DNA of 64,000 nt from Kytococcus sedentarius DSM 20547 (GTDB taxonomy: Bacteria; Actinomycetota; Actinomycetes; Actinomycetales; Dermatophilaceae): contig NC_013169.1 in assembly GCF_000023925.1 (NCBI RefSeq), forward strand, positions 868,001 through 932,000, written 5' to 3'. The number at the start of each line of letters is the position of its first letter. The first letter of the stretch is position 1. The position numbers were made by a program, and so were the translations under genes. The notes under the pieces are model-generated. The model was not told the origin of the DNA and searched no databases. It worked only from the letters and a program-made list of their open reading frames with translations. Of this stretch, positions 19,276 through 28,000 are shown one piece after another.

Positions 19276-19506
19276 TCAGGCCTCGGTGGTCTCGGCCGGG
19301 CTCCCGGGGGACTCGACCATGGCCCGGGTGGCGGCGTACTGGCGCTGGATGTACCGCTCCAGCTCGTCGAGCTCCACCCGCCACTGCCCGCGACCGCCGA
19401 CCTTGATGGCGGGGAGCTCGCCGGAACGGACCAGGGCATAGGCCTGGCTGGCGGAGATGTCCAGGGTCTCGGCGACGTCGCTGAGCGCCATGAACCGTCG
19501 TGCCAT
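19276..19506 (-). CDS. BldC-like MerR-type helix-turn-helix protein
   Basis: A 76-residue single-domain DNA-binding protein: MARRFMALSDVAETL, then DISASQAYALVRSGELPAIKV (HTH of the excisionase/MerR type, about residues 8-50), then a short C-terminal helix RYIQRQYAATRAM. The ATG at 19506 is set by GGAGGA 8 nt upstream; a longer reading frame upstream lacks such a site. BldC-type proteins are small actinobacterial regulators, some developmental. It converges with the preceding gene (2-nt gap) and diverges from the SAF/CpaE-like genes, which it might regulate (inference from position only). Confidence 0.8.
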   Translation of the reverse strand: MARRFMALSDVAETLDISASQAYALVRSGELPAIKVGGRGQWRVELDELERYIQRQYAATRAMVESPGSPAETTEA

Positions 19507-19650
19507 CGTTCCTCCTGTTCGCCGCGTGCCGGGGCCGGGGTGGTTGTCCACAGGTTCTGGGAGAGACCTGACCCATTCGTGACCTCTCGTTCATCCTAGG
19601 TCGGCACGGTCGTTCCGCGGCGATCGCGGTCCACAGGAGAGAAGGAGCAG

Positions 19651-20376
19651 GTGATGGCAGGGGTCAGGTCCTCTCGGCACCCGGCAGCCCCACAGTCAGG
19701 GGAGCCCGATCAGGCGGTGCCGGACAGCCCGGTGGCACAACGGCTGCGCAGGCCCCGGTGGACGGACGCCCGCCTCCTGGTGGGCGGAGCCCTGGTGCTG
19801 GCGGCGACCCTCGCGGGGGCCGCTCTGCTGGGGCAGGACGAGGGCCCCCGGCACTGGGTCGCGGCGGCGGACCTCCCCACCGGCCATGTGCTGGGCAGCG
19901 AGGACCTGCGTCCGGTGGAGGGAAGCTCGCCCGAGGGGGTCTACCTCACCGGTGACGACCCCCTGGCCGACCGGGCCGGTCAGGTGGTCCTGCGCCCGGT
20001 CGGCCAGGGGGAGTTCCTCCCCGTCGCGGACCTCGGCGGGGCAGACCGGCTCGACCTGCGCCGGGTCTCGCTCGAGGTGTCCCCCGGGAGCGCGGCCACG
20101 TTGAGCCCGGGCTCCGTGGTGGACCTGTGGGCCACGCCGCGTGCCGTGGCGGGGGAGAAGAAGCGCCCGACACCTCGCCAGGTGCTGGCCGGGGCGGAGG
20201 TGGCCCGCGTGCAGGAGGCCGGTGACCGGCTCGCCGGGGGCGACCAGACGGTCGCGGTCGACTTCCTGGTGTCCACCGACCAGGTGGAGGAGCTCCTGGC
20301 CGAGACCGGCTCCGAAGCCGAGGTGACGGCCGTCCCGTTGGCGGGCTCGCCGGGCAGCGCGGGGGCAGGGTCGTGA
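19651..20376 (+). CDS. SAF-domain membrane-anchored protein (CpaB-like)
   Basis: 241 residues from GTG 19651; an ATG follows one codon later, and both are served by AAGGAG. A cytoplasmic N-terminus precedes one transmembrane helix (about residues 47-67, LLVGGALVLAATLAGAALLG). The SAF domain follows (about 75-135, WVAAADLPTGHVLGSEDLRPVEG ... LRPVGQGEFLPVADL, split here for length), then a C-terminal strand-rich region (VSLEVSPGSAATLSPGSVVDLWA). SAF domains occur in CpaB/RcpC of Tad pili and in FlgA. No pilin, secretion ATPase or TadBC gene is nearby, so the partner is unclear. It overlaps the next gene by 4 nt (GTGA). Confidence 0.75.
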   Translation: MMAGVRSSRHPAAPQSGEPDQAVPDSPVAQRLRRPRWTDARLLVGGALVLAATLAGAALLGQDEGPRHWVAAADLPTGHVLGSEDLRPVEGSSPEGVYLTGDDPLADRAGQVVLRPVGQGEFLPVADLGGADRLDLRRVSLEVSPGSAATLSPGSVVDLWATPRAVAGEKKRPTPRQVLAGAEVARVQEAGDRLAGGDQTVAVDFLVSTDQVEELLAETGSEAEVTAVPLAGSPGSAGAGS

Positions 20377-21613
20377 GCGCGGACCTGCTGCTGGCCGTGG
20401 AGCCCGCGTGGGACCCGGCCCTGGCGGCGACGCTGAGCCAGGTCCCCGGTGCCCGCGTGGTGCGCCGCTGTGCGGACGTCGCCGACTTGCTGGGGGTGGC
20501 CGAGGCCGGTGTCGGCGAGGTGGCCGTGGTCTCCGGGGGGCTGCGTGACATGGACCGGGAGTGTGTGGAGGCACTGCGTTCCGTGGGCATCGCCGTGGTG
20601 GGGGTGCACCCTGAGGGGGACGAGTCGGTGCAGCGTCGGTTGGCCCAGTGGGGAGTCGCCGTCCTGGCCCCGTACACCGCCACGGCCCGCGAGTGGGAGG
20701 AGCTGCTGGCCCGCGCCGCGGCGTCCACTGCGGAACCGGCCGGGGTGCCCCGCAGGGGGCCACCGCGTCGGGGGACCACGCGCCGGACCAGGACGAGGCC
20801 GCTCCGGACGGCGGGCTCCCGTCTGGTGCCGTCGTGGCGGTGTGGGGACCGCCGGGGGCACCCGGCCGCTCGACCGTGGCCCTGGAGCTCGCGGCGCTGC
20901 TCGCGGCGGACCAGGAGGTGCTGCTCGTGGACGGGGACACCCACGCCCCGGGCCTGGCCCAGCACCTCGCCCTCATGGACGACGCCTCCGGGCTGGTGGC
21001 CGCGGCCCGCGCCGCCGACGAGGGTCGCCTCGACGTCCCGGCCCTCGCGGCAGCGGCCCGCACGGTGCGTCCCGGTCTGCGGGTCCTCACCGGCATCGGC
21101 CGTGCCGACCGGTGGCCGGAGGTGCGCGCCGGGGCAGCCCAGCGCGTGATCGACAACGCCCGGCGGCTGGCGGCGCTCACGGTGGTCGACCTCCACGCGA
21201 CCCTGGAGGACGACGAGGTGCTCTCGTACGACACCCGGGCACCACGTCGCAACGCGCTGGCGCTGACGGTGCTGGCCGAAGCCGACCTCGTCGTGGTCGT
21301 CGGGGGCGCCGACGCCATCGCCCTGCAGCGGTTGGTGCGTGGCCTGGACACCCTCGGGTCCGTGGTGCCCGGCACCCCGCAGGTGCTGGTGCTGAACCGG
21401 GCCCGCCGATCGGCGGCGCGGGAGGCCGAGCTGCGGGAGACGGCCGAGCGGCACCTCGCGCGGGGCGTGGACGTGGTGGTGCCGGAGGACCGGGCGACCG
21501 TGGACCGCGCCGTGCTGATCGGTGAACCGGTCACCTGGAGCGCCCCCCGCTCGACGGTGGCACGCCGGTTGGCGCAGGTCGGTGAACTGGTGACCGAGCG
21601 CGTGCCACGATGA
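20373..21613 (+). pseudogene. CpaE/MinD-like ATPase gene interrupted by a frameshift
   Basis: The N-terminal receiver-like part (frame of GTG 20373, about 125 codons to near 20750) and the C-terminal P-loop ATPase (about 20755-21613) lie in different frames. Adding one base near the G-run at 20755-20759 would join them into a protein of about 413 residues. The ATPase part reads AVWGPPGAPGRSTVALELA, where the usual Walker lysine is Arg. VLLVDGDTHAPGLAQHL follows as the MinD-like switch region, and then VLVLNRARRSAAR. CpaE-like proteins localise pili or secretion machinery. The change may be a real mutation, a sequencing error in a homopolymer or, less likely, programmed frameshifting. Confidence 0.75.
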
Positions 21614-21617
21614 ACCC

Positions 21618-22010
21618 ATGAGCCGTCACGCCGATCGCACCCGGGCCTTCGCCGCCGTGAGTTCCGCCGAGTTCGCCACCCTCGCGTCCGGGGACCCCGT
21701 CACGCCCGAGGCCGGCTGGCAGCTCGCGGGGGAGCCGGGGGTCGAACCGCCCGAGGAGGCCTCCGAGGAGGCGATGGAGGCCGCTGCCGACGCGGCCGTC
21801 GCACGCTCCTGGCCGGTGCTGGTCCTGGCCGCGGACCTCGAGGGGTCGTCCGGCCCCCAGCCGACGCAGGAGCTGCGGCTCCGTGACGTGGCGGCCTTCC
21901 ACCTGGGCGATGACGTGGTCTCCAACGGGCGACTGGAGGCCGGCCCGCCGTGGGAGCTGTCCTGGTACGACGCGGCCGAGGTGGACGAGGTGCGGCGCCT
22001 CCTGGGTTGA
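21618..22010 (+). CDS. DUF6912-like protein
   Basis: A 130-residue acidic protein starting 4 nt after the CpaE-like gene. The C-terminal half reads ARSWPVLVLAADL, a hydrophobic strand, then VAAFHLGDDVV and WELSWYDAAEVDEVRRLL, which resembles the DUF6912 family of actinobacteria (ending ELLWYA-x-QEI). The N-terminal half is divergent. Function is unknown. Linked to the SAF/CpaE-like operon by spacing; an imperfect CACGAT box 6 nt before the ATG could also give an internal leaderless transcript. Confidence 0.55.
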   Translation: MSRHADRTRAFAAVSSAEFATLASGDPVTPEAGWQLAGEPGVEPPEEASEEAMEAAADAAVARSWPVLVLAADLEGSSGPQPTQELRLRDVAAFHLGDDVVSNGRLEAGPPWELSWYDAAEVDEVRRLLG

Positions 22011-22182
22011 CCCGGGACGGCACCCCAGTCACGCCGAGGCCACTGGCGGGTGACGCCTCCCGCCGCCCTCCGGAGTGGGGAGCGCATGGCACGATGGGAG
22101 CAGTGTGCCTGTGAAACAAGGCGCCGGGGTCTCGCGTTGACGCCTGTGGCCCTCCACCATCCCCCCCGCGAAGGAGATCTTC

Positions 22183-23811
22183 ATGGATGCTGTGACGCAC
22201 CCGCCGCTCCCGGTGAACGAGCCGGTCAAGGACTACGCCCCGGGCAGCCCGGAGCGCGCTGAACTCGAGGTCGCCCTCGCGGAGATCGCGGCCAACCCGG
22301 TGGACCTGCCGCACATCATTGGCGGAGAGCGCGTCACCGGCTCCGGCAAGAAGATCGAGGTCGTGCAGCCCCACGCCCACGCCAAGGTGCTCGGCACCCT
22401 GCGCGACGGCACGCGTGCGGACGCCCGCAAGGCGATCGACGCCGCCCAGGCGGCCCGCCCGGCGTGGCAGGCCCTGTCCTTCGACGACCGCGCCGGCATC
22501 CTGCTCAAGGCCGCCGAGCTGCTGACCGGCCCGTGGCGCGCGCGCATGAACGCCGCGACGATGCTGGGCCAGTCCAAGACCCCCCTGCAGGCCGAGATCG
22601 AGGCCGCCTGCGAGATGGCGGACTTCTGGCGCTTCAACGTGCAGTTCGCCCGCGAGCTCCTGGAGGAGCAGCCCCCGGTCAGCCCCAAGGGTGTCTGGAA
22701 CCGCATGGAGTACCGCCCGCTGGACGGCTTCGTCTACGCGGTGAGCCCGTTCAACTTCACCGCCATCGCCGGCAACCTGCCGACCGCCCCGGCCCTGATG
22801 GGCAACACGGTCGTGTGGAAGCCGTCCACCACCCAGGCCCGCTCCGCGCAGCTGATCATGGAGCTCCTGGAGGAGGCCGGCATGCCCGCTGGCGTCATCA
22901 ACCTGGTGCACGGCACCGGCCCGGACATCTCCGAGGAGGTGCTGTCCGACCCGAACTTCGCCGGCCTGCACTTCACCGGCTCCACCGGCACCTTCAAGTC
23001 GCTGTGGCGCACCATCGGCGAGAACCTGGACAGCTACCGCCAGTACCCCCGCATCGTGGGCGAGACCGGTGGCAAGGACTTCGTCGTCGCCCACCCCACG
23101 GCCGACCGCAAGGTGCTGATCACCGCCATGCTGCGGGGCGCCTTCGAGTACCAGGGTCAGAAGTGCTCCGCGGCCTCGCGCGCCTACGTGCCGAAGTCCA
23201 TCTGGGAGGACATCAAGGACGACGTGGTCCAGCGGACCGAGGCCCTCACCATGGGTGACGTCACCGACTTCTCCAACTTCATGGGCGCCGTCATCGACGA
23301 CCGTGCGTTCGCCAAGCACAAGGCCGCCATCGACGCCGCGCACGCGGACCCGAAGGTGGAGGTCGTCGCCGGCGGCACCTACGACGACTCCGAGGGCTAC
23401 TTCGTGCGCCCGACCGTCGTGGTGGTGCAGGACCCGGAGCACGAGATGCTCACCACCGAGTACTTCGGCCCGATCCTGGCCGTCCTGGTGTACGAGGACG
23501 ACGACTTCGAGGGCATGCTCGACCAGATGAAGGACGTCACGGAGTACGCCCTGACCGGTGCCGTGATCGCGCGCGACCGCACCGCGATCGCCCGCGCGAC
23601 CGAGGTGCTGCGCTTCTCGGCCGGCAACTTCTACATCAACGACAAGCCCACCGGGGCCATCGTCGGGCAGCAGCCCTTCGGCGGCGCCGGGGCCTCCGGC
23701 ACCAACGACAAGGCCGGTTCCAAGATGAACCTGCTGCGTTGGATGAGCGCCCGCTCCATCAAGGAGACCTTCGTGGCGCCCACCAGCGAGGCCTACCCGC
23801 ACATGGGCTGA
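22183..23811 (+). CDS. pruA: L-glutamate gamma-semialdehyde (1-pyrroline-5-carboxylate) dehydrogenase
   Basis: A 542-residue aldehyde dehydrogenase that oxidises glutamate semialdehyde to glutamate with NAD+, the second step of proline catabolism. Glu294 in VGETGGKD and the catalytic Cys328 in YQGQKCSAASR are in place. NAD-binding elements include SPFNFTAIAGNLPTAPAL and HFTGSTGTFK, and the C-terminal QQPFGGAGASGTNDKAGS is typical of single-domain PruA. GAAGGAGAT before the ATG is a good ribosome-binding site. No proline dehydrogenase gene is adjacent in the window. Confidence 0.95.
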   Translation: MDAVTHPPLPVNEPVKDYAPGSPERAELEVALAEIAANPVDLPHIIGGERVTGSGKKIEVVQPHAHAKVLGTLRDGTRADARKAIDAAQAARPAWQALSFDDRAGILLKAAELLTGPWRARMNAATMLGQSKTPLQAEIEAACEMADFWRFNVQFARELLEEQPPVSPKGVWNRMEYRPLDGFVYAVSPFNFTAIAGNLPTAPALMGNTVVWKPSTTQARSAQLIMELLEEAGMPAGVINLVHGTGPDISEEVLSDPNFAGLHFTGSTGTFKSLWRTIGENLDSYRQYPRIVGETGGKDFVVAHPTADRKVLITAMLRGAFEYQGQKCSAASRAYVPKSIWEDIKDDVVQRTEALTMGDVTDFSNFMGAVIDDRAFAKHKAAIDAAHADPKVEVVAGGTYDDSEGYFVRPTVVVVQDPEHEMLTTEYFGPILAVLVYEDDDFEGMLDQMKDVTEYALTGAVIARDRTAIARATEVLRFSAGNFYINDKPTGAIVGQQPFGGAGASGTNDKAGSKMNLLRWMSARSIKETFVAPTSEAYPHMG

Positions 23812-23891
23812 CCCGCGGGCCCCTTCTCGCGCGCCGTGCGTGCACCGGCGCTGGGGGAGTCCCCCGTCGGCCGGACCCGGGCAGCGCGGCC

Positions 23892-24386
23892 TCAGTGGCT
23901 GGCCAACCACTCCCGGGACGCCTGCTCCTCGATGCCGACCACCTGGCCCACCAGCGGCTCGGCCTGCTTCTCGAGCTGCGGGCCGAGGAAGGGGATCGAC
24001 ACGGTGAAGTCGCCCACCGTGGAGAAGACCGTCTCCTCGCCGCGGGGCTCCAGGTGGAGCGTGGCCGTCAGCGACACCGGCGCCCGACCCGCGCCGACCT
24101 TCAGCTGCCCGGAGCGGGAACCGTCGGCGGCGGGGGCCTGCCAGGTCTGCTCCTCGGTCAACGTCACCCGCTCGCCGACCGCGCGGCGCGCCACCTGGGG
24201 CAGCTGCTCGGTGGACATCAGGCGCGTGGTGCGGATGACCGGGCCCGGGCCGTCGGTGTTGACCTCGACGGTGTGGTCGAGCGCGCCGGTGCGGCGGATC
24301 TTGTCGGCCACGTAGTCGGCGTCGGCCACCATGGCCATGACGCGGTCGACCGGCGCGGGCAGCGTGAAGCTGTGTTCGATCTTCAT
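23892..24386 (-). CDS. DUF2505 (START-like) protein
   Basis: A 164-residue protein of the SRPBCC/START-like superfamily, DUF2505 type: an N-terminal FTLPAPVDRVMAMVADADYV helix-strand element and a C-terminal long helix (LEKQAEPLVGQVVGIEEQASREWL, residues about 138-161). Members have a ligand-binding cavity, but the ligand is unknown. The start ATG 24386 has AGGAGGA 6 nt upstream. It converges with pruA (80-nt gap without a clear hairpin). Confidence 0.8.
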   Translation of the reverse strand: MKIEHSFTLPAPVDRVMAMVADADYVADKIRRTGALDHTVEVNTDGPGPVIRTTRLMSTEQLPQVARRAVGERVTLTEEQTWQAPAADGSRSGQLKVGAGRAPVSLTATLHLEPRGEETVFSTVGDFTVSIPFLGPQLEKQAEPLVGQVVGIEEQASREWLASH

Positions 24387-24415
24387 GGGTTCCTCCTGGA
24401 TCGGCTGCGCCCACG

Positions 24416-24925
24416 CTAGTCGCTGGGCGGGCCCGCCAGCTCGCTCGTGGCCCCGCGGCACGCGGCGGTCAAGCGCTTCGCCGCACGCAGGGCCCCGATG
24501 GGGTGTGCCCCCGGCCCGTCGCCGCGGGGGCTCGCGGCCCGGTGCCGCAGGGAGATCTGCGTGAGCTCGTCGGCGTAGTCGGAGAGGGCCACCGCCAGCG
24601 CGCGGGCCGCCCGGGCGACCGGGTCGGTGTCCCGCCCACCGTCGAGCGACTCGGCGGTCCGGTGGAGCCGTCCGACGGTCGCCCGCACCGAGCCCAGGTC
24701 GGCGCGGCCGCTCCGCCCGAGCATCCAGCTCGGCGGCTCGGGGCCCGGCTCGCGCAGCGGCCCGGTGAGGGACTCCACGACGAGTGCGACCGCATCGTCC
24801 ACGGCTTCCTGCGCCGACGGGCTGCCCACCCACACGGGCAGCTCGAGCAGCGCCATGGCGTGGCCGATCGTCTGGTCGGACAGGCCCGTGCCGTGGCTCC
24901 GACGGAGGGTGCGGGGGAGGTCCAT
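24416..24925 (-). CDS. Hypothetical helical protein
   Basis: A 169-residue protein that I do not recognise. It is predicted almost entirely helical and alanine-rich, for example SAQEAVDDAVALVVESLTG and ARAARALAVALSDYADEL, with no membrane segment or catalytic motif. It sits 29 nt upstream of the DUF2505 gene on the same strand, and divergent from the glutamate dehydrogenase gene. The ATG at 24925 gives the length and fits the end of high third-position GC; the upstream sequence is low-quality coding. Confidence 0.5.
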   Translation of the reverse strand: MDLPRTLRRSHGTGLSDQTIGHAMALLELPVWVGSPSAQEAVDDAVALVVESLTGPLREPGPEPPSWMLGRSGRADLGSVRATVGRLHRTAESLDGGRDTDPVARAARALAVALSDYADELTQISLRHRAASPRGDGPGAHPIGALRAAKRLTAACRGATSELAGPPSD

Positions 24926-25058
24926 GGACCGACCGTAGGGCAGAGCCGTCAGTGGGTGACGGGCGGTGTACACAGGGCCGCAGCGCGGGACTACAGTCAT
25001 CCACGGGGCACGATGATGTGACCCGCCGGTCTCTGTCATAGAAGAGGATGATTCGTAG

Positions 25059-28000
25059 ATGACCACCCAGTCCGACTTGGTCCCCCAGGGTGAGGCCTCC
25101 GCCGCCGAGGAGCAGTCGAAGGAGTCCGCGCGGGCGAGGGCCGCTCTCGTCCAGGAGGCTCGGGAGCTGGCCGACGGCACCGATGATCTGCTGACGGGCG
25201 ATCTGCTGGACCACTACTGGCAGCGCGTCTACGACGGTGACGTGGCCAGCCGCTCCGCGCAGGAGCTGGTCGCGATCCCGGCCGGCCACGTGGAGACCGC
25301 ACAGCAGCGACAGGCTGGTCAGGACATCGTGCAGGTGCGCGAGCGCGGTGAGTACCGCGCCGTCACCGTGGTCACCGAGGACCGCCCCTTCCTGGTCGAC
25401 TCCACCACGCACGAGCTGCACCGCCTGGGCTGGGACGTGCTCGGCGTGATCCACCCGCAGCTGGTGGTCCGTCGCGACGCAGAGGGCGTGCTGCAGGGGG
25501 TCCGGGCCTGGGAGCCGACCGGCACGCTGGAGGAAGGGGAGGTCCTCGAGTCGTGGATGGACCTCACCATCCGGCCGGCGACCCCGTCGCCGCGGCCCGA
25601 GGAAATTTGCGAGAACCTGGAGCGCGTCCTCGAGGACGTCCGGGTGGCCGTCGCCGACTGGGAGCCCATGCGGGCCGAGGTCCAGGCACTGGCCGAGCGG
25701 ATGCGCACCGACCCGCCGAGCACCGTGGACGCGCAGGAGGCCGCCCACGCCGCCGAGCTCCTGGCCTGGCTGGGCGACGACCACTTCACCCTGCTGGGGA
25801 TCCGTGAGTACGAGCTCGCCGAGGTCGAGGGCGAGCTGGGCCTGCGCGCCGAGGAGGGTTCCGGCCTGGGCATCCTGCGCGGAGACCGCGCGCTGTCCCA
25901 CGACGTGACCAAGATGCGTCCGGAGGCCCGGGCCGGCGCCCGCGAGCCGCGTCCGCTGACCATGACCAAGGCGAACAGCCGGGCCACGGTGCACCGCGAC
26001 GCCCACCTGGACTACGTGGGGGTGCGCACCTTCGACGACGCGGGCGAGGTCACCGGTGAGATCAGGATCCTGGGCCTGCTCACCTCATCGGTCTACTCGG
26101 CCTCCGTGCGGGAGATCCCGGTGGTGCGCGAGAAGGTGCAGACCGTGCTGGACGCCTCGGGCTTCAGCTCCACCAGCCACTCCGGCAAGGACCTCGTCGC
26201 GGTGCTGGAGAACCTGCCCCGCGACGACCTCTTCCAGGCCTCGGCCAGCGAGCTGGAGGCCATCGCCCACGAGGTGCTGTGGATCCACTCCGCGCGCCGC
26301 CCGTCGGTGATCCTGCGCCGCGACGAGTTCGGCCGGTACATCACGCTGCTGGTCTACCTGCCGCGCGACCGATACAACACGCACGTGCGCCGCACCATGA
26401 CGGCGCAGCTCGAGGAGCACTTCGACACCGACCTGGTGGAGTTCACCGCCTCGGTGACCGACGACGCGATGGCGCGCCTGCGGTTCGTGGTGCGCCTGCC
26501 CTCCGGGCGGGACTTCGGTGAGATCAACACCGAGGAGCTCGAGCACAACCTCCTGGACGCCACCCAAACCTGGGACGAGCGGGTCACGGAGATCAGCGAG
26601 ACCAACGGCATCGACGACGCCGGTCTGCTGCCGCGCCTGGCCGCCCTGCCGCAGTCCTACAAGGAGGACTTCGAGCCGCCGGTGGCACTGGAGGACCTGG
26701 GTCGGTTGGAGCACCTCGAGGACGACGACGTCGCGGTGCACCTCTACCGCGACGACAAGACCGAGTCGCCCGACACCGACCGTCGCCTCAAGGTGTACCG
26801 TCGCGGTCCGGCCACGCTCTCGGACCTGCTGCCGGTCTTCACCGACTTCGGTCTGGAGGTCGTGGACGAGCGCCCCTACCTGGTGCGCGACGACGCCGCC
26901 GCCACCCGCATCTACGACGTGGGCCTGCGGGCGCCCTCGGCCGACCTGTGGGACGGCGGGGAGTTCGGCGATGCCGATGACGTCGCTCGCCGCTTCGAGG
27001 ACACCTTCACCGCCACCTGGGGTGGCGGGGCGGAGTCCGACTCGCTGAACTCGCTGAGCCTCACCGCCGGGCTGTCCTGGCGCCAGGTCGTCATCCTGCG
27101 CACCTACGCCCGGTACCTGCGCCAGGCCGGGTCGCGCTTCTCGCTGCCCTACATCGAGGGCGCGATGACCACCAACCCGAAGGTGGCCCGGGCGTTCGTG
27201 GCGGCCTTCGAGGCCCGCTTCGACCCGACCCGCGAGGGCACTGTCGAGGAGCGGCGCGAGGCCTCTGAGGAGCACCTGACCGAGCTCGGAGAGCTGCTGG
27301 ACGACGTGGCGAGCCTCGACCACGACCGGATCATCCGCGGCCTGGTCTCCGTGCTCCGGGGCACCTTGCGCACGAACTTCTACGTGGCGGACCTCGACGG
27401 CGAGCCGAAGCCGTACGTGAGCCTCAAGCTGAGCCCGCGCGACATCGACCTGCTGCCGCAGCCCCGGCCGATGTTCGAGATCTGGGTCTACGGCCCGTCG
27501 GTGGAGGGCGTGCACCTGCGCTTCGGCCCGGTGGCCCGTGGTGGCCTGCGGTGGTCCGACCGTCGGGAGGACTTCCGCACCGAGGTGCTCGGCCTGGTGA
27601 AGGCCCAGATGGTGAAGAACGCCGTCATCGTACCCAGCGGTTCCAAGGGCGGCTTCTTCGCCAAGCAGCTGCCGGACCCCGCCGAGGATCGGGACGCCTG
27701 GATGGCGGAGGGCAAGCGCGCCTACACCCGCTTCATCTCCGGGATGCTCGACGTCACCGACAACCTGGTCGAGGGCGAGGTCGTGCCGGCCCGGGACGTG
27801 GTGCGCCACGACGGCGACGACACCTACCTGGTGGTGGCGGCCGACAAGGGCACCGCGTCCTTCTCGGACCTCGCCAACTCCATCTCCGAGGCCTACGGCT
27901 TCTGGCTGGGTGACGCCTTCGCCTCCGGTGGCTCCGCGGGCTATGACCACAAGGGTATGGGCATCACCGCCCGCGGCGCCTGGGAGTCCGTGAAGCGGCA

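Noticed and set aside
22011-22182. Riboswitch or attenuator before pruA
   Set aside because: The 172-nt leader has a good ribosome-binding site but no stem set or conserved core that I could match to a known riboswitch.
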